From Chloroflexota bacterium (GTDB taxonomy: Bacteria; Chloroflexota; Dehalococcoidia; Dehalococcoidales; UBA2162): 7,611 nucleotides of DNA. A program made the translations under genes and the position numbers. The DNA lies in assembly GCA_016202555.1 (NCBI GenBank), contig JACQOL010000081.1, forward strand, positions 1-7,611, read 5' to 3'. Numbering within the stretch: the first letter of the stretch is position 1; every line of letters begins with the position of its first letter. The notes below the pieces were generated by a model that saw only the letters and a list, made by a program, of their open reading frames with translations, was not told the origin of the DNA and did no database searches. Shown here piece by piece: positions 1-5,845 of this stretch.

Positions 1-2
1 GG

Positions 3-218
3 CTCAACAATCTCTTTGTCACTTACCTTAATCAAGGTCTTGCCTCGGCGGAGACCTATCAGCGTCTTGCTAGTGATATTACCAAAGCGGCTGGTGAAAT
101 CCAGGGCTTGCTCAAAGAAAGGGAAGGGCACAAACTAGCTGGTAAAATCATCAAGGCGGCTGAGGAAATTCGGGTTCTGGCTGGAAAATTTGAAGCTCTT
201 ACTGGCTGGAAAATTTGA
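3..218 (+). CDS. 3' end of a helical/coiled-coil protein gene, C-terminus altered by a frameshifting duplication (5' end outside window)
   Basis: The frame is open from the left edge to a TGA at 216-218, giving 71 residues that begin LNNLFVTYLNQGLASAE. The rest is rich in Lys, Glu, Ala and Leu with regular heptad-like spacing, so it is probably alpha-helical. No catalytic motif is visible and I cannot name the family. A perfect 25-bp tandem duplication (177-226) changes the reading frame, so the protein ends TGWKI. With only one copy, the frame would run 14 residues further (KEGVSAIPVRNKTS) to the TAA TAG pair at 268-273. The frame is therefore probably a recently altered gene rather than the ancestral form. 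The opening L-N-N-L-F matches residues 55-59 of the 120-residue coiled-coil protein encoded at 1447-1809, which suggests but does not prove common ancestry. The next gene, pilT, is on the same strand and has its own promoter. Confidence 0.6.
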   Translation, partial: LNNLFVTYLNQGLASAETYQRLASDITKAAGEIQGLLKEREGHKLAGKIIKAAEEIRVLAGKFEALTGWKI

Positions 219-226
219 AGCTCTTA
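177..226 (+). repeat. Perfect 25-bp tandem duplication, two copies
   Basis: Bases 177-201 and 202-226 are identical 25-bp units beginning CTGGCTGGAAAATTTG and ending GCTCTTA. The unit length is not a multiple of three, so the second copy shifts the reading frame of the gene it lies in and brings in the TGA at 216-218. The absence of any divergence between copies indicates a recent event such as replication slippage. An assembly error is also possible. Confidence 0.95.
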
Positions 227-297
227 AAGAGGGGGTGTCAGCTATTCCCGTGAGGAACAAAACTAGCTAATAGATTGGGAATTCAGTTACTTAACCC

Positions 298-326
298 TTG
301 ACATCGGTGCCAGGGATGCTTATCCT
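298..326 (+). promoter_or_regulatory. Sigma70-type promoter for pilT
   Basis: A perfect -35 box TTGACA (298-303) is followed after 17 bp by TATCCT (321-326), which matches four of six -10 positions. Transcription would begin near 333, leaving a leader of about 37 nt before the ATG at 370. The site lies just beyond the ancestral stop codons of the upstream gene (268-273), where a promoter is expected. It also argues against translation starting at the in-frame TTG at 298, because that codon is the first half of the -35 box. Confidence 0.55.
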
Positions 327-352
327 GAGATTGTTTAGTAACGGGATTAAAG

Positions 353-362
353 AAGGAAAAGG
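353..362 (+). promoter_or_regulatory. Ribosome binding site deciding the pilT start
   Basis: The purine run AAGGAAAAGG ends 7 nt before the ATG at 370. It is the only good Shine-Dalgarno-like sequence near the candidate starts: the TTG at 298 and the ATG at 316 lack one at suitable spacing. Confidence 0.65.
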
Positions 363-369
363 TACTGCT

Positions 370-1446
370 ATGGTGTGGGATATTAATCTGCTCTTAACTA
401 AGGCGCTAGACTTAAAAGCGTCCGACCTGCACCTGGCAGTTACCTATCCCCCGATGCTTCGGATAAGAGGCGAACTAAAGCCCATCGCTGGTCTCTCCTC
501 ACTTACCCCCAGCGATATTGAGGAGATTCTGTGTATCCTCATTGATGATGAGGCGAGGCAGAGCTTCTATCGCAATAAGGAACTGGACTTTTCCTATAGC
601 CTGCCCGGGTTAGCCCGATTTCGGGTCAATGCTAGTTTTCAGCGAGGCAGCGTTAGCCTTAGCCTGCGTCCTGTCACGGTTACTATTCCCAGCCTGGAGC
701 AGTTGGGGCTACCCGAGGTCTGTAAGGAGCTGGCAGTTCGTCCCCATGGATTGGTTCTGGTTACCGGGCCGACGGGTAGCGGTAAGTCCACCACCTTAGC
801 GGCGATGATTGATTACCTTAACCAGAAGACTAGCCAGCGGATTATAACGATTGAGGACCCGATAGAATTCTTTCACCAGAGTCAGCGAAGCATGATAATA
901 CAACGGGAGCTAGGTAGTGATACCCTCTCCTTCGCTTCGGCTCTGCGCTATGTGCTACGTCAGGACCCGGATATAATTCTCATCGGGGAATTGCGGGATT
1001 TGGAGACAATCGCTATCGCTTTAACCGCCGCTGAAACCGGCCACCTGGTTCTCAGCACGGTGCACAGCAGTGGGGCAATACGAGCAGTAGAACGAATCAT
1101 TGATATCTTCCCCGCTGAGAGACAATCGATGGTACGTTATCAACTGAGTATGGTGTTGGAGGGGATTATCTTCCAACTGCTATTGCCCAGAGCCGATGGG
1201 CAGGGGCGAGTAGCGGCGGTAGAAGTACTGGTAGGAACAACAGCGGTGCATAACCTCATCCGGCAGAACGAACTAAATCAAATTAAAACCTACCTTCATA
1301 GTGGCGCCGAGTATGGTATGCAAACCATTGAGCAGTCTCTGGCAAGCTTGGTCAAAGGCGGGGTAATAACAGCGGCCGACGCGATGAGCCGGGCGTCAGA
1401 CCCGGAGAATTTAGAAATCTTGCTGGGGCTTCGCGAGCAGCACTAA
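370..1446 (+). CDS. pilT: PilT-type type IV pilus retraction ATPase
   Basis: This is a cytoplasmic hexameric secretion ATPase of the PilT/VirB11 family, which powers pilus retraction and so twitching motility or DNA uptake. The 358-residue product is close to the usual PilT length of about 345. Visible motifs are an N-terminal domain with KASDLHL (16-22) and PPMLRIRGEL, Walker A GPTGSGKST (133-141), the Asp box IEDPIEF (161-167), Walker B DIILIGELRD (201-210, Glu207) and the His box around His225 and His232. The C-terminus has AVHNLIRQ (292-299), a variant of the AIRNLIRE retraction motif, followed by GMQTIEQSL. There is no zinc-binding cysteine cluster as in PilB or GspE, which supports PilT over an assembly ATPase. 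I chose ATG 370 because of its ribosome binding site, its promoter placement and the family's usual N-terminus; the frame stays open back to a TTG at 298. No pilin or other pilus gene is in the window. The stop codon directly abuts that of the convergent gene. Confidence 0.9.
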   Translation: MVWDINLLLTKALDLKASDLHLAVTYPPMLRIRGELKPIAGLSSLTPSDIEEILCILIDDEARQSFYRNKELDFSYSLPGLARFRVNASFQRGSVSLSLRPVTVTIPSLEQLGLPEVCKELAVRPHGLVLVTGPTGSGKSTTLAAMIDYLNQKTSQRIITIEDPIEFFHQSQRSMIIQRELGSDTLSFASALRYVLRQDPDIILIGELRDLETIAIALTAAETGHLVLSTVHSSGAIRAVERIIDIFPAERQSMVRYQLSMVLEGIIFQLLLPRADGQGRVAAVEVLVGTTAVHNLIRQNELNQIKTYLHSGAEYGMQTIEQSLASLVKGGVITAADAMSRASDPENLEILLGLREQH

Positions 1447-1809
1447 TTAGCCAGACGGCGAACTGGGCTTATCTTTATCGGTATTGCCCTCATGAGTAAC
1501 CTGGTTATTAAGAAATAGCTGGCGCTTGGCGCGCTCTGCCAGACGGTTGGCATCACGGGCAAACTTACCCAACTCAACAACGATTTCCCGCGTGATTTCA
1601 ATCATCGGGGACTGCTCCGACAGGTGCTGCTGAAAGAGGTTGTTCAAGCCGGTAAGCTCGCGCACCCGCTGTTCCAATTCCCTGTTTTTCTCCTCAAGCA
1701 CCTGCCGTAGTTGCTGTTCCTGCCGATAAAGCTCAGCGATTTCCTTGGCGTAGATTTTGAGTTGTTCCTCACCCAGCGATTCCCAGCTTCGTGGTATTTC
1801 TGGCGACAT
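1447..1809 (-). CDS. Small coiled-coil protein, last gene of the kinase operon, function unknown
   Basis: The product has 120 residues and no recognised catalytic domain. Residues about 14-57 are strongly helical and coiled-coil-like, rich in Glu, Gln, Arg and Leu (EIAELYRQEQQLRQVLEE, then NRELEQRVREL). An L-N-N-L-F motif follows (55-59), then a second helix (about 68-100) and a polar, probably disordered tail ending KPSSPSG. It has no signal peptide or membrane segment, so it is likely cytoplasmic. The ATG at 1809 has a strong ribosome binding site, AAAGGAGA (1818-1825 on the minus strand), 8 nt upstream. The gene lies 28 bp after the response regulator gene, so it is almost certainly co-transcribed with it. 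Similar small proteins beside two-component genes are, as far as I recall, common in Dehalococcoidia. An adaptor or oligomerisation role in the same signalling pathway is an inference. Confidence 0.8.
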   Translation of the reverse strand: MSPEIPRSWESLGEEQLKIYAKEIAELYRQEQQLRQVLEEKNRELEQRVRELTGLNNLFQQHLSEQSPMIEITREIVVELGKFARDANRLAERAKRQLFLNNQVTHEGNTDKDKPSSPSG

Positions 1810-1817
1810 AGTAAGTC

Positions 1818-1825
1818 TCTCCTTT
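1818..1825 (-). promoter_or_regulatory. Ribosome binding site of the coiled-coil gene
   Basis: The minus strand reads AAAGGAGA, followed by 8 nt and the ATG at 1809. It lies in the 28-bp gap after the response regulator stop codon. I see no promoter in that gap, so this gene depends on read-through from the genes upstream. Confidence 0.7.
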
Positions 1826-1837
1826 ATTGAGATATAG

Positions 1838-2239
1838 CTATCCTTGCTGGCTAGCTAAGACCTCCTTTATCTTGTTGAGCAGTGCTATCGGGCTAAAAGG
1901 TTTGGTGAAGTAGGCATCAGCCCCGGTTTCTTTTCCCTGGTTGTAGTCAGACTGCTGGCTCATCGCGGTGAGCATAATCACCACCGTGTCTTTGGTAGTC
2001 GGGTCGGATTTAATGCGACGGCAGACTTCAAAGCCATTCATCTTGGGCATAGCAACATCCAGAAGTATCAGGTCTGGCTTCTCACGGAGGGCGACCTCCA
2101 GCCCTTCTTCACCATTGGTTGCCTCAAACAGTTGATAGCCTGAACCATCGAGGGTAGCTGCCATCAGCATCCGCAGCGGGGCTTCATCATCGACCAGTAG
2201 TATCTTTCTTCTCGCCTCTTTGTCTCTGGCTTTAGCCAT
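1838..2239 (-). CDS. Single-domain response regulator (CheY-like receiver)
   Basis: The 133 residues form one receiver (REC) domain. The acidic pair Asp17-Asp18 is in ILLVDDE, the phospho-acceptor Asp61 is in LILLDVAMPKMNG, the switch Thr91 is in IMLTA, and the conserved Lys113 is in FTKPF. All catalytic residues are present, so it should accept phosphate. No DNA-binding, cyclase or other output domain follows, so it must act by binding a partner or relaying phosphate. The start codon overlaps the last 8 bp of the histidine kinase gene, indicating translational coupling and that this kinase is its cognate partner. The 28-bp gap to the next gene suggests that the small coiled-coil protein belongs to the same pathway. 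Such CheY- or PilH-like proteins often control motility machines, but the specific target here is unknown. Confidence 0.93.
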   Translation of the reverse strand: MAKARDKEARRKILLVDDEAPLRMLMAATLDGSGYQLFEATNGEEGLEVALREKPDLILLDVAMPKMNGFEVCRRIKSDPTTKDTVVIMLTAMSQQSDYNQGKETGADAYFTKPFSPIALLNKIKEVLASQQG

Positions 2240-3893
2240 TATCAGCCTTACCTCCTTCTTTCGCTATCGGTAGGGTAAAGTGGAAAATGCTTCCCTTGCC
2301 CAACTTACTTTCTACCCAGATTCTCCCGCCGTGCAGCTCCACGCTGGCTTTGGCGATAGCTAAACCCAGCCCAATACCGCCTCTCTCCCGGGTGCGGAAA
2401 GATTCAAGCTGTATGAAGCGTCCAAAAATCGTTTCAAGCTTGTCTTCAGGGATACCAATGCCTTGGTCAGAGACATTTACCTGTAGCCAATCGCCATCAC
2501 GTTGAGCCGAGACCATTATCTCCCCACCATCGGGGCTATATTTAATCGCATTAGTCAGCAGATTGTCCAGGATTCTCTCTAGGCGATTGAGGTCGGCTCT
2601 CACCCGGGGCAGGTCGGGTGGTAGTTGCTCCTGCAACTGGTGCCCTTTCAGGGTTGATTGCAGCACGCTAAGACGCTCGGTAACGACCGTCGTCAAGTCA
2701 AGTGCTTCTGGTTTTAAGTTAACCCGTCCGGCTTCAATACGGGAAATATCCAGTAAGTCATCGATAAAGACGCCCAGCCGGCGGGACTCATTTTGCACCA
2801 ACTGGAGCCATTCTCGTTGCCTCTCCGGGGGCACATCCCGGGAAAGTAATAGCTCGGTAAATCCCTGGATGGAGGCGAGGGGTGTGCGCAGGTCGTGAGA
2901 GACTATAGAAACAAAATCGCTCTTCATCTGCTCAATCTCCATCTCCAGGGAGATGTCGCGAAAGACTTCAACAATCCCAATGGCATCGCCAGCACTATTC
3001 CTCACCGGGCTAGCCGTCACCGCTACTGGTAGAAGCTGTCCATCTTTGTTATGCAGGAACATCCTGTGGGTTTCGCTAGTCTTTCGGACAGAGAAGCTCG
3101 AGCGCAGAGGGCAAAGGGGTGTACCACAGAGAGGGTTACCCTGGCCATCTTCCTTGGCGAGAAATTGAGCACAGGGTTTGCCGATAGTCTCCTCGGCATT
3201 CCAGCCGGTGATGAGCTCCGCCCCGTGATTCCAGAGGAGAACCTTATAATCAGTATCAGTAACATAGACGCCATCAGCCACCGAGTCGAAAACCATCTTA
3301 AAACGAGCCTGTAGCTCCTCATGCCGTCGGCGCTGAGTAATATCCATACCGTAGATATGCCCGACCTTAAGCTCGGGGATCCCCTGGATAGTAAAATGGA
3401 AATATTGCTCGCCGATAGTGACTTCGTGGGGTATCGTGAGTCCCTGGTCAATGCATTGTTTCAGGTTAAGGTCAGCCAGGCTGGGTAGCAGCGATACCAG
3501 TGGCGTGCCTCTCACGGCTGTCTTTTCCAGAATGGCTACCGCTGCCGGATTAGCGGAAAGAATACCGCCTTTCTTATCAAAGCGCAGCATCGGTGCCGGG
3601 TCCAATTTGGCAAAGAGAGCCATCCCCTCCGCTGCTCCCAACTGGCGCCATGCCACGACTCGTTTTTCCTCCGCTCGCTTGCGTACAGTGAAAAATAAAA
3701 ACAGCATTGGGGTGACAATAATTACTAGAATTAGCGGGTCAATCAGCGAATAATCATACAACTGAGGGAATAGACGGTTAAGGGATTGCATGATGATATA
3801 TTCCAGCAGGGTAATAGGGATTAGTACCGCCAGAACTGCCAGCGGAACAGAAGCTATCGGTGCAATAAAAGCATCAGGTAATCTTTTGAACAT
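2232..3893 (-). CDS. Membrane-bound PAS-PAS sensor histidine kinase
   Basis: The 553-residue product autophosphorylates on histidine and passes phosphate to a receiver, most likely the one encoded immediately downstream. Two hydrophobic segments (about 13-35 and 49-70) leave only a short external loop, so sensing is probably cytoplasmic or in the membrane. Two PAS domains follow (about 91-187 and 196-315); the second carries cysteines at 241, 256 and 261. The HisKA domain has SHDLRTPL with His333. The ATPase domain has an N box with Asn444 and Asn448, G1 DQGIGI (476-481), F box around 490-493 and G2 GGIGLGL (505-511), so all catalytic motifs are intact. I chose the ATG at 3893, preceded by the purine-rich AGGGAAGAGAA. 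The frame continues up to a TTG at 3923, but that codon overlaps the promoter -10 box. The signal sensed cannot be read from the sequence. Confidence 0.92.
   Translation of the reverse strand: MFKRLPDAFIAPIASVPLAVLAVLIPITLLEYIIMQSLNRLFPQLYDYSLIDPLILVIIVTPMLFLFFTVRKRAEEKRVVAWRQLGAAEGMALFAKLDPAPMLRFDKKGGILSANPAAVAILEKTAVRGTPLVSLLPSLADLNLKQCIDQGLTIPHEVTIGEQYFHFTIQGIPELKVGHIYGMDITQRRRHEELQARFKMVFDSVADGVYVTDTDYKVLLWNHGAELITGWNAEETIGKPCAQFLAKEDGQGNPLCGTPLCPLRSSFSVRKTSETHRMFLHNKDGQLLPVAVTASPVRNSAGDAIGIVEVFRDISLEMEIEQMKSDFVSIVSHDLRTPLASIQGFTELLLSRDVPPERQREWLQLVQNESRRLGVFIDDLLDISRIEAGRVNLKPEALDLTTVVTERLSVLQSTLKGHQLQEQLPPDLPRVRADLNRLERILDNLLTNAIKYSPDGGEIMVSAQRDGDWLQVNVSDQGIGIPEDKLETIFGRFIQLESFRTRERGGIGLGLAIAKASVELHGGRIWVESKLGKGSIFHFTLPIAKEGGKADNG
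2250..2257 (-). promoter_or_regulatory. Near-consensus ribosome binding site of the response regulator gene, inside the kinase gene
   Basis: The minus strand reads AAGGAGGT, an almost full match to the 16S anti-Shine-Dalgarno, 10 nt before the ATG at 2239. It lies within the last codons of the kinase gene. This could give the regulator a higher translation rate than the kinase, as usually found in kinase/regulator pairs. Confidence 0.7.
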
Positions 3894-3920
3894 TTCTCTT
3901 CCCTGACTTATTGATTGGAG

Positions 3921-3937
3921 CAATTATACTATAATTG
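3921..3937. promoter_or_regulatory. Perfect 17-bp palindrome over the kinase -10 box; possible operator or symmetric promoter element
   Basis: CAATTATACTATAATTG has perfect 8-bp arms around a single central base. By symmetry it contains TATAAT on both strands: 3923-3928 on the minus strand and 3930-3935 on the plus strand. It could be an operator for a dimeric regulator that occludes the promoter, or a symmetric -10 element firing in both directions. A -35 box at proper spacing is clearer for the minus strand. Confidence 0.5.
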
Positions 3938-3952
3938 GTGTGCTTAAGCCAA
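3923..3952 (-). promoter_or_regulatory. Promoter of the kinase-regulator-coiled-coil operon
   Basis: On the minus strand TTGGCT (3952-3947) is followed after 18 bp by a perfect TATAAT (3928-3923). Transcription would start near 3916, about 23 nt before the ATG at 3893. The -35 box is weak (only TTG matches), so an activator is possible. GCTTAAGC (3942-3949), a second palindrome, partly overlaps the -35 box. Confidence 0.5.
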
Positions 3953-3984
3953 GAAGGCCTGTTAAGTAGCTTATCCCCCACAAT

Positions 3985-4014
3985 TTGGAGGCGGAGTAGG
4001 CGGTAGGTTATAAT
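3985..4014 (+). promoter_or_regulatory. Promoter of the ABC exporter operon
   Basis: TTGGAG (3985-3990), an 18-bp spacer and a perfect TATAAT (4009-4014) face the ABC genes. The start would be near 4021, leaving a leader of about 68 nt. The spacer contains the imperfect direct repeat GGCGGAGTA / GGCGGTAGG (3991-4008). The weak -35 box resembles that of the divergent kinase promoter. The leader has no recognisable riboswitch or terminator. Confidence 0.45.
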
Positions 4015-4088
4015 ATATTGGGCCCAGTCGCAAGGCATTTACCGCTGAGTTGCTAGTTTAAGGCTGGGGCGAGTCTGGTTAGTTTGAT

Positions 4089-5843
4089 ATGAGAATTCTG
4101 CTGAGATTAATGGGCTTCACCCGGCAATACTGGGTGTGGCTGTTACTAGCCTTTATCGCTTTGCTCGCTACCACCGCCTTTAGCCTGGTAGTACCCCGTT
4201 TGCTCGGTAACGCCATTGATGCTGTGCTCGGCTCCGGTGAGCGCCGTTTCCTTATCCTGGCGGCAGTCGTTATCTTTGCCGCCAGCGTCTTGAGGAGTAT
4301 TTTTGCCTATGGATATACCTACTTTAGTCAAGCTGTCTCTCAGAAAACAGCTTATGATATTAGAAATACCCTCTACGACCGACTACAGCGACTTAGTTTT
4401 GCCTATCACGATAAAGCTCAAACAGGACAGCTGATGTCACGAGCTACGATCGATGTCGAAGCAATCCGGATGTTCCTGGGCAATGGTTTGTTGAGTATTA
4501 TCCAGACATTTATCCTGTTGGTTACTATTTCTTATCTCCTGGTGGCACTGGATTGGAAGCTAGCCCTGCTCACTTTAGCCTTCATGCCGGCTATTGCCTG
4601 GCGGACGATAATTGTCACCCGCCGTCTCCAGCCCATCTGGCTCAAGGTTCAGCAGTTGGTCGCCACCCTGGGGACGACACTACAGGAGAGTCTCACCGGT
4701 ATCAGAGTTGTCAAGGCTTTCTCACGTCAGGAAGAAGAGCACCGAAAATTCGCCAGTGATGCTAAGACGCTCTACGATGCTGAAGTCAGCGCCGCTCGTC
4801 TGGTAGCTCTTAATATGCCTTTAATGGTGTTTTTACTGAGCTTACCAACAGCACTCGTCCTGTGGTATGGCGGGCAGCGGGTAATCGCCGATAATCTGAC
4901 CATCGGCGGACTGACCCAGTTTATTCTGTATCTGGGGATGCTGGGGATGCCTATCCGTCGTATCGGATTTATGGTCAGTATGTTTTCTCGCTCCATATCG
5001 GCGGGGCAACGCATTCTGGAGATACTTGATACTGAGTCCTTAGTTCAAGAGAAACCAAATGCTGTTGAGTTAGGTAAGGTAAAAGGCGAAGTTTCTTTTG
5101 AAGATGTTAGCTTTAGCTATGATTCAAGAGGGCCGGCACTGAAAAATGTTAGTTTTAGCGTGCCACCAGGACAATTAGTTGCTTTGCTGGGCAACTCAGG
5201 TAGCGGTAAGAGCACCATCGCCCGTCTCATCTCTAGATTCTATGACGTCACTGGAGGGCGCATCACTATTGATAGCATTGATGTTCGCGATGTAACCCTG
5301 TCCTCACTGCGCCGGAATGTGATAACGGCACAACAGGATATCTTTCTCTTCTCAGCGACCATTCGGGATAATATTGCCTACGGTGCCGTTAGTGTTAGTC
5401 TGGAAGAGATAATAGCTGCCGCCAAAACGGCTTATCTTCATGACTTCATCCAGAGTCTGCCTGATGGCTATAATACCTGGGTAGGAGAACGGGGCGTTAC
5501 CCTCTCCGGCGGCGAGAGACAACGACTTGCCATCGCCCGTACCCTGCTCATGAACCCCAGAGTCCTTATCCTGGATGACTCCACCTCCAGTGTCGACGCT
5601 GAAACAGAACATCTTATCCTTCAGGCTCTAAACAAGCTTATCAAGGGACGAACTACCTTTATTATCACTCACCGCCTGCCCATCATCCAGAATGCTGACC
5701 TTATCCTGATGCTCAAGGATGGCGAGATTGTGGAGCTGGGGAAGCATAACGAGTTGATGGCGAAGAAGGGGCTTTATTACCAAACATATCAGTTACACTT
5801 CTCGGTAACTCAAGTTTCTAAAAAGAGGCTAAAAGAGGAGTAA
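4089..5843 (+). CDS. ABC exporter half-transporter, subunit with degenerate Walker B (TM287/MdlA/BmrC-like)
   Basis: The 584-residue product has an N-terminal type IV ABC exporter membrane domain with six predicted helices (about 16-37, 53-73, 132-152, 155-175, 244-262 and 272-290). The C-terminal ATPase domain has A-loop Tyr344, Walker A GNSGSGKST (368-376), Q-loop Gln416, signature LSGGE (472-476), Walker B with LILDD (493-497), D-loop SSVD and His528. The residue after the Walker B Asp is Asp497 instead of the catalytic Glu, typical of the first subunit of heterodimeric exporters such as TM287/288 or LmrCD. The next gene, 2 bp downstream, encodes the partner. The pair probably exports a lipophilic compound or lipid from the inner leaflet; the substrate cannot be inferred. 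The ATG at 4089 has no clear ribosome binding site, but an in-frame TAG at 4080-4082 excludes an upstream start, and the N-terminus MRILLRLMGF is typical of the family. Confidence 0.93.
   Translation: MRILLRLMGFTRQYWVWLLLAFIALLATTAFSLVVPRLLGNAIDAVLGSGERRFLILAAVVIFAASVLRSIFAYGYTYFSQAVSQKTAYDIRNTLYDRLQRLSFAYHDKAQTGQLMSRATIDVEAIRMFLGNGLLSIIQTFILLVTISYLLVALDWKLALLTLAFMPAIAWRTIIVTRRLQPIWLKVQQLVATLGTTLQESLTGIRVVKAFSRQEEEHRKFASDAKTLYDAEVSAARLVALNMPLMVFLLSLPTALVLWYGGQRVIADNLTIGGLTQFILYLGMLGMPIRRIGFMVSMFSRSISAGQRILEILDTESLVQEKPNAVELGKVKGEVSFEDVSFSYDSRGPALKNVSFSVPPGQLVALLGNSGSGKSTIARLISRFYDVTGGRITIDSIDVRDVTLSSLRRNVITAQQDIFLFSATIRDNIAYGAVSVSLEEIIAAAKTAYLHDFIQSLPDGYNTWVGERGVTLSGGERQRLAIARTLLMNPRVLILDDSTSSVDAETEHLILQALNKLIKGRTTFIITHRLPIIQNADLILMLKDGEIVELGKHNELMAKKGLYYQTYQLHFSVTQVSKKRLKEE
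5835..5840 (+). promoter_or_regulatory. Ribosome binding site of the second ABC gene
   Basis: GAGGAG forms the last two sense codons (Glu-Glu) of the first ABC gene and lies 5 nt before the ATG at 5846. The first gene's stop codon sits between them, an arrangement that favours coupled translation and equal amounts of the two subunits. Confidence 0.7.
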
Positions 5844-5845
5844 AC

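Noticed and set aside
244..282. Inverted repeat ATTCCC / GGGAAT between the upstream gene and pilT
   Set aside because: The arms are only 6 bp with a loop of about 27 nt and no T-run, which is within chance expectation.
298..369. TTG at 298 or ATG at 316 as the pilT start
   Set aside because: TTG 298 is the -35 box, neither codon has a convincing ribosome binding site, and PilT proteins normally begin at the position matching ATG 370.
1421..1442. Possible hairpin TGCTG...CAGCA near the end of pilT, as a terminator
   Set aside because: Only five outer pairs form, the inner stem mismatches, and no T-run follows on either strand.
2563..2898. Open frame of 111 codons on the plus strand opposite the HisKA region
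   Set aside because: It lies antisense to the conserved kinase domain, has no ribosome binding site I can support, and its composition is that of a shadow frame.
3023..3451. Open frame of 142 codons on the minus strand within the kinase gene
   Set aside because: It is an alternative frame of a kinase gene with intact domains. Its translation resembles no family and is rich in Ser, Arg and Leu as expected for a shadow frame.
4932..4949. Direct repeat CTGGGGATG twice in a row in the first ABC gene
   Set aside because: It keeps frame (Leu-Gly-Met twice) inside a membrane helix where such residues are normal, so it needs no special explanation.
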